From assembly GCF_001187555.1 (NCBI RefSeq), contig NZ_LFIJ01000002.1, positions 1,585,720 to 1,625,719 on the forward strand: a DNA stretch of 40,000 nucleotides, read 5' to 3'. The translations under genes were made by a program, and so were the position numbers. Below the pieces are notes generated by a model. The model did not search any database and was not told the origin of the DNA. It was given only the letters and a program-made list of their open reading frames with translations. Below are positions 35,972-40,000 of this stretch, one piece after another. Every line of letters begins with the position of its first letter. The first letter of the stretch is position 1. The DNA comes from Gilvimarinus polysaccharolyticus. Its GTDB lineage: Bacteria > Pseudomonadota > Gammaproteobacteria > Pseudomonadales > Cellvibrionaceae.

Positions 35972-36529
35972 GTGACAGATCAAGAGCATAACGACGAACA
36001 GAATGCTGCAGCAGATAATGGGCCCGAAATCGAGCAGTCAGCCGAGTCGGCAACTAATGAAAGCGAGCAGCTGAGCCCCGAAGTCGAGGATTTAGTTAAT
36101 GCCTTGGCCGCGGCTAAAGAGCAAACTCTGCGGGCTCAGGCCGAAGCTCAAAATAGCCGTAGGCGCGCCGAGCAAGATATTGAAAAAGCACACAAGTTTG
36201 GCCAAGAGAAGCTAGTCGCCGACATGCTTCCTGTGGTCGACAACTTGGAGCGCGCGCTAGCCGCTATAGATCGCGAGGCTGAGGCAAACAAGCCCATCTG
36301 TGAAGGCATTGAATTGACCCTTAAGTCATTTCTGGATGGCTTGGCGCGGCATCAAGTCGTTGCGCTCAACCCTGTTGGTGAGCCATTTGATCCGCAGTTG
36401 CATCAAGCCATGACCATGGTGGACAACCCCGATGTTGAGCCAAATACGGTAATTGATGTGTTTCAGAAAGGTTACACCCTGCACGGCCGCTTGGTGCGCC
36501 CGGCAATGGTGGTGGTAGCGAAGGGTTAA
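35972..36529 (+). CDS. grpE: Nucleotide exchange factor GrpE
   Basis: Exchanges ADP on DnaK. An acidic, disordered N-terminal tail (~1-45) is followed by a long helix ([44 protein letters not shown]) and the C-terminal beta domain ([35 protein letters not shown]). GTG at 35972 is preferred because GGAGAG stands properly upstream; an in-frame GTG at 35960 would add four residues. 185 aa is normal. First of the heat-shock trio. Confidence 0.95.
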   Translation: MTDQEHNDEQNAAADNGPEIEQSAESATNESEQLSPEVEDLVNALAAAKEQTLRAQAEAQNSRRRAEQDIEKAHKFGQEKLVADMLPVVDNLERALAAIDREAEANKPICEGIELTLKSFLDGLARHQVVALNPVGEPFDPQLHQAMTMVDNPDVEPNTVIDVFQKGYTLHGRLVRPAMVVVAKG

Positions 36530-36553
36530 ATTTTATTATTTGCGGCGCGAGGG

Positions 36554-36581
36554 CTTGAAAAGTCGCCAACGGCGCCCATAT
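36554..36581 (+). promoter_or_regulatory. Second sigma-32-type promoter, upstream of dnaK
   Basis: CTTGAAA (36554-36560) and GCCCATAT (36574-36581) with a 13-bp spacer: full -35, 7 of 8 in -10. Located in the 187-bp grpE-dnaK gap. Confidence 0.82.
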
Positions 36582-36716
36582 AGCTACTAATGACTGGGAA
36601 AGGTGCGTTAAGCACTTAATGTAAAAATTCTCTGCTGTCGTTTTTATTGTCGATCGATTCGCTAAACCGAGAGCTCGATCTACGGCGCAGAAAGATAACT
36701 TTTAGGAGATTGAATC

Positions 36717-38639
36717 ATGGGTAAAATTATTGGGATTGACTTGGGTACCACTAACTCGTGTGTAGCCATACTAGAAGGCGACAAGCCTAAAGTCATTGAA
36801 AACGCCGAAGGCGATCGCACCACCCCGTCTATCGTGGCTTTTACCAACGATGATGAAGTGCTGGTAGGTCAGAGCGCTAAGCGCCAAGCCGTTACTAATC
36901 CGCACAATACTTTGTATGCGGTTAAGCGTTTGATTGGGCGTAAGTTTAAAGATGATGTTGTACAAAAAGACATCAAGATGGTGCCGTATAAAATTGTGGC
37001 CGCTGACAATGGCGATGCGTGGGTAGAAGTTAAGGGCGAAAGAAGAGCGCCACCACAAATTTCGGCCGAAGTTTTGAAGAAAATGAAAAAGACTGCCGAA
37101 GATTACTTGGGTGAGCCGGTTACAGAAGCCGTTATTACTGTGCCTGCTTACTTTAATGACTCGCAGCGTCAGGCAACTAAAGATGCCGGTAAAATTGCAG
37201 GTTTGGACGTTAAGCGCATTATTAACGAGCCAACCGCAGCGGCATTGGCCTACGGCATGGATCAGAAGAAAGGCGATCGCACCATTGCAGTATACGATTT
37301 AGGTGGTGGTACCTTCGATATCTCGATCATTGAAATTGCCGATGTTGATGGTGAGCATCAGTTTGAAGTGCTGTCCACCAACGGTGACACCTTCCTTGGT
37401 GGTGAAGACTTCGACTTGGTGTTGATTAACTACTTAGCCGATGAGTTTAAGAAAGAGCAAGGTATCGATCTACACAATGACCCGCTTGCGTTGCAGCGTT
37501 TAAAAGAAGCTGCCGAGAAGGCCAAGATCGAGCTATCGTCTAGCCAGCAAACTGAAGTGAACCTACCTTATATTACGGCTGATAACACTGGGCCTAAGCA
37601 CTTGGTTGTTAAATTGTCTCGAGCCAAGCTTGAATCCTTGGTCGAAAGCTTGGTGACTCGATCTCTTGAGCCGGTAAAGCTAGCTATTAAAGATGCTGGT
37701 CTATCCGTTAGTGAGATAAGCGACGTTATTTTGGTGGGTGGTCAAACCCGTATGCCAATGGTGCAAAAAGCCGTTGCAGACTTCTTTGGTAAAGAGCCAC
37801 GTAAAGACGTAAACCCAGATGAAGCCGTTGCTGTAGGTGCCGCTATTCAGGGTGCGGTATTGTCCGGTGATGTTAAAGACGTGTTGCTGCTGGATGTGAC
37901 TCCTTTGACGTTGGGTATCGAAACCATGGGTGGTGTTGCAACTCCTTTAATTGAGAAGAACACGACTATCCCGACTAAAAAGTCGCAGGTTTTCTCAACC
38001 GCAGAAGACAACCAAACTGCAGTGACGATTCACGTTGTTCAGGGGGAGCGCAAGCAGGCAGCCCAAAATAAATCGTTGGGTCGTTTTGATCTTGCTGATA
38101 TTCCGCCAGCGCCACGTGGCTTGCCTCAGGTTGAAGTGACCTTTGATATTGACGCTAACGGTATCTTGAATGTTAGCGCCAAAGACAAGGCCACAGGCAA
38201 AGAGCAGTCCATTGTCATTAAGGCTTCTTCTGGCTTGTCTGATGATGAAATTGAGAAGATGGTGCAGGATGCTGAGGCAAATGCCGAAGCCGATAAGGTT
38301 TTTGAGCAGCGTGTAACCACTCGCAACACTCTTGAAGGCTTAATTCATGCAACGCAAAAAACTCTGACTGAAGCTGGCGATAAAGCCACTGCGGAAGAAA
38401 AAGCTGCAATAGAAGCTGCTGTTGCCGAGGCAGAAGAGGCGGTTAAGGGTGATGATGTTGCAGCTATGGAAGCTGCGACCACTAAGTTGACTGAGGCGTC
38501 AGGTTCGTTAGCTCAAAAAATGTACGCAGAGCAGCAAGGTGAAGCTGGTGCCGAGCCACAAGCTAGTGGCGAGCCGCAAGCCGATGATGGAGCCGTCGAT
38601 GCGGAGTTTGAAGAAGTAAAAGAAGACGACAGCAAATAA
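36717..38639 (+). CDS. dnaK: Chaperone protein DnaK (Hsp70)
   Basis: ATP-driven chaperone. The nucleotide-binding domain has [24 protein letters not shown] and [16 protein letters not shown] linker with [15 protein letters not shown] leads to the substrate-binding beta domain and helical lid. The tail ends in [11 protein letters not shown], close to the EEVKD-like end of proteobacterial DnaK. 640 aa is normal. TTAGGAG nine bases before the ATG. Works with GrpE and DnaJ, encoded on either side. Confidence 0.98.
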   Translation: MGKIIGIDLGTTNSCVAILEGDKPKVIENAEGDRTTPSIVAFTNDDEVLVGQSAKRQAVTNPHNTLYAVKRLIGRKFKDDVVQKDIKMVPYKIVAADNGDAWVEVKGERRAPPQISAEVLKKMKKTAEDYLGEPVTEAVITVPAYFNDSQRQATKDAGKIAGLDVKRIINEPTAAALAYGMDQKKGDRTIAVYDLGGGTFDISIIEIADVDGEHQFEVLSTNGDTFLGGEDFDLVLINYLADEFKKEQGIDLHNDPLALQRLKEAAEKAKIELSSSQQTEVNLPYITADNTGPKHLVVKLSRAKLESLVESLVTRSLEPVKLAIKDAGLSVSEISDVILVGGQTRMPMVQKAVADFFGKEPRKDVNPDEAVAVGAAIQGAVLSGDVKDVLLLDVTPLTLGIETMGGVATPLIEKNTTIPTKKSQVFSTAEDNQTAVTIHVVQGERKQAAQNKSLGRFDLADIPPAPRGLPQVEVTFDIDANGILNVSAKDKATGKEQSIVIKASSGLSDDEIEKMVQDAEANAEADKVFEQRVTTRNTLEGLIHATQKTLTEAGDKATAEEKAAIEAAVAEAEEAVKGDDVAAMEAATTKLTEASGSLAQKMYAEQQGEAGAEPQASGEPQADDGAVDAEFEEVKEDDSK

Positions 38640-38666
38640 GTCGAGACCTTTTATAGCTTAAATATG

Positions 38667-38692
38667 CAAATGCGGGCCCCGGTCCGCATTTG
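38667..38692 (+). terminator. Hairpin between dnaK and dnaJ (possible attenuator)
   Basis: CAAATGCGG/CCGCATTTG stem with GCCCCGGT loop, 27 bp after dnaK. Only a weak T-run follows, so partial termination or mRNA 3'-end protection is more likely than full termination. Confidence 0.6.
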
Positions 38693-38732
38693 TCGTATCG
38701 TAACTCACTGAAATAACTGGACATACAAACGC

Positions 38733-39863
38733 ATGGCAAAGCGCGACTACTACGAAGTTCTGGGCGTATCAAAAGATATCTCGGCACAGGATCTAAAAAA
38801 GGCCTATCGCCGAGTTGCGATGAAGCATCACCCTGACAGAAATCCAGGCGACAAGGCTGCTGAGGATAAATTTAAAGAGGCGAGTGAAGCCTACGAAGTT
38901 TTATCTGACGAACAAAAGCGCGCCGCCTATGATCAGTTTGGTCATGCCGGTGTCGATGGTAACTCTGGCATGGGCGGCGGAGCCGGCGGCTATGGCAACT
39001 TCAGCGATATTTTTGGTGATGTGTTTGGCGATATTTTTGGTGGAGCCGGCGGCGGTAGATCGCGCGGTGGCCCAGCCCGCGGATCAGATCTGCGTTATAC
39101 GCTCGATTTGTCGTTAGAAGATGCCGTGCGTGGCTCGCAGGTTCAAATTAAGGTTCCAACCTTGGCGCAGTGTGACCCTTGTGGTGGCTCTGGTGCCAAA
39201 CCTGGCAGCAGGCCTACCACATGCTCTACTTGTGGTGGGGTTGGTCAAGTGCGGATGCAGCAAGGCTTCTTCTCTGTGCAGCAGACTTGTCCCAGTTGTC
39301 ACGGTCGTGGCACGACAATCTCTGACCCTTGCGCTAGCTGTAATGGTCAGGGTCGGGTAGAGGAGACTAAAACGCTATCGGTTAAAGTCCCATCTGGCGT
39401 CGATACTGGGGATCGTATTCGCTTGTCGGGTGAGGGTGAGGCTGGTGCCGAAGGTGGTCCCGCAGGCGACTTGTATGTCCAAATCAATGTTAAAGAGCAT
39501 GAGATATTCCAGCGAGACGGTCGCGACCTTTATTGCGAGGTGCCAATTGGGTTTGTGCAGGCCGCTCTTGGTGGTGAGATTGAAGTGCCGACCTTGGATG
39601 GCCGGGTAAAGCTTAAGGTGCCCTCCGAAACGCAAACTGGAAAACTGTTCCGGCTGCGCGGCAAGGGTGTGGCTCCCGTGCGTGGTGGCGGCGCTGGCGA
39701 CTTGATGTGTCGGGTGGTGCTGGAGACGCCGGTCAACTTAACCGCCAAGCAGAAAGATCTGCTCGAGCAGTTTCGTAAGACCATGGAGAATGGCAAGCAT
39801 TCTCCACGACAAAAAAGCTGGTTTGATGGCATGAAGAGCTTTTTTGGTGATATGAAAATTTAG
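38733..39863 (+). CDS. dnaJ: Chaperone protein DnaJ (Hsp40)
   Basis: DnaK co-chaperone that stimulates ATP hydrolysis. The J domain (~1-70) has the HPD tripeptide in [12 protein letters not shown] Gly/Phe-rich region (~75-120) follows, then four CxxCxGxG zinc motifs ([32 protein letters not shown]) and the C-terminal substrate domains. 376 aa is normal type I DnaJ. No separate sigma-32 box is obvious directly upstream, so it is probably expressed by read-through from dnaK. Confidence 0.98.
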   Translation: MAKRDYYEVLGVSKDISAQDLKKAYRRVAMKHHPDRNPGDKAAEDKFKEASEAYEVLSDEQKRAAYDQFGHAGVDGNSGMGGGAGGYGNFSDIFGDVFGDIFGGAGGGRSRGGPARGSDLRYTLDLSLEDAVRGSQVQIKVPTLAQCDPCGGSGAKPGSRPTTCSTCGGVGQVRMQQGFFSVQQTCPSCHGRGTTISDPCASCNGQGRVEETKTLSVKVPSGVDTGDRIRLSGEGEAGAEGGPAGDLYVQINVKEHEIFQRDGRDLYCEVPIGFVQAALGGEIEVPTLDGRVKLKVPSETQTGKLFRLRGKGVAPVRGGGAGDLMCRVVLETPVNLTAKQKDLLEQFRKTMENGKHSPRQKSWFDGMKSFFGDMKI

Positions 39864-39921
39864 CTTATACATTAAGGTTGGGTCTTATTATGGTGAGACT
39901 CTAAAACGATACTCTAAGGGC

Positions 39922-39940
39922 AGCGTAAGCCGCTTTTTTG
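39922..39940 (+). terminator. Possible short terminator after dnaJ
   Basis: AGCG...CGCT (4 bp) followed by six T, about 60 bp after the dnaJ stop. The stem is short, so the call is tentative. Nothing else is recognisable from 39864 to 40000. Confidence 0.4.
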
Positions 39941-40000
39941 TGGCTGGGTTTTGGCTGTTTATGTGTTTGCTTTTTGATCGATTTTGGCGATAGACACGAA

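Overview
The window suggests a marine-type gammaproteobacterium, most likely of the Cellvibrionaceae or a close relative (Saccharophagus/Teredinibacter/Simiduia type). This rests on Pseudomonas-like core gene order (leuS-lptE-holA, rplU-rpmA-obgE-proB, smpB/ratA-ratB, bamE/fur/recN/grpE-dnaK-dnaJ), a lipoprotein with a poly-Ser/Asn linker, and a CE2-like esterase. The genus is inference; no rRNA or other marker is present. I see no tRNA, rRNA, CRISPR array or integrase gene.

Bases 1 to about 8840 are accessory DNA: the distal part of an integron gene-cassette array. It opens with the 3' end of an IS1182-family transposase, then carries 13 small AT-richer cassettes (14 genes), nearly all on the + strand and unrelated to each other. 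I place 14 attC-like recombination sites by their paired core 7-mers (RYYYAAC ... GTTRRRY) flanking imperfect palindromes of 49 to 117 bp. The cassette-to-attC orientation puts attI and intI to the left, outside the window. Cargo includes a zinc-ribbon protein, a SUKH/SMI1-KNR4-like protein, a GNAT acetyltransferase, small membrane and exported proteins, a lipoprotein, and a two-gene cassette pairing a KTSC-like protein with a DUF4917 protein that has SIR2-like motifs. That pair is the best candidate here for an undescribed (perhaps anti-phage or toxic) system. The last cassette gene has no recognisable attC, and a strong terminator at 8847-8884 separates the array from the chromosome.

Bases 8.9 to 21.7 kb hold core and envelope genes. 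On the - strand are a DUF3014 membrane protein and a run leuS-lptE-holA followed by two secreted SGNH/GDSL esterases. On the + strand are rplU-rpmA (promoter and terminator visible), obgE and proB. Then come two - strand lipoproteins, CotH-like and DUF4136.

Bases 22.0 to 27.6 kb hold an outer-membrane barrel with an extraordinary Met/His-rich segment (probable copper link), two NSS-family sodium symporters on either side of smpB, and ratA-ratB.

Bases 27.6 to 33.2 kb form a signalling locus: a 1121-residue hybrid sensor kinase, a single-domain response regulator and an HPt-REC-REC-GGDEF diguanylate cyclase, ending in a strong hairpin. Together they look like a phosphorelay feeding c-di-GMP synthesis.

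Bases 33.2 to 40 kb hold bamE divergent from fur, recN, and the heat-shock genes grpE, dnaK and dnaJ. Sigma-32-type promoters are readable upstream of both grpE and dnaK.
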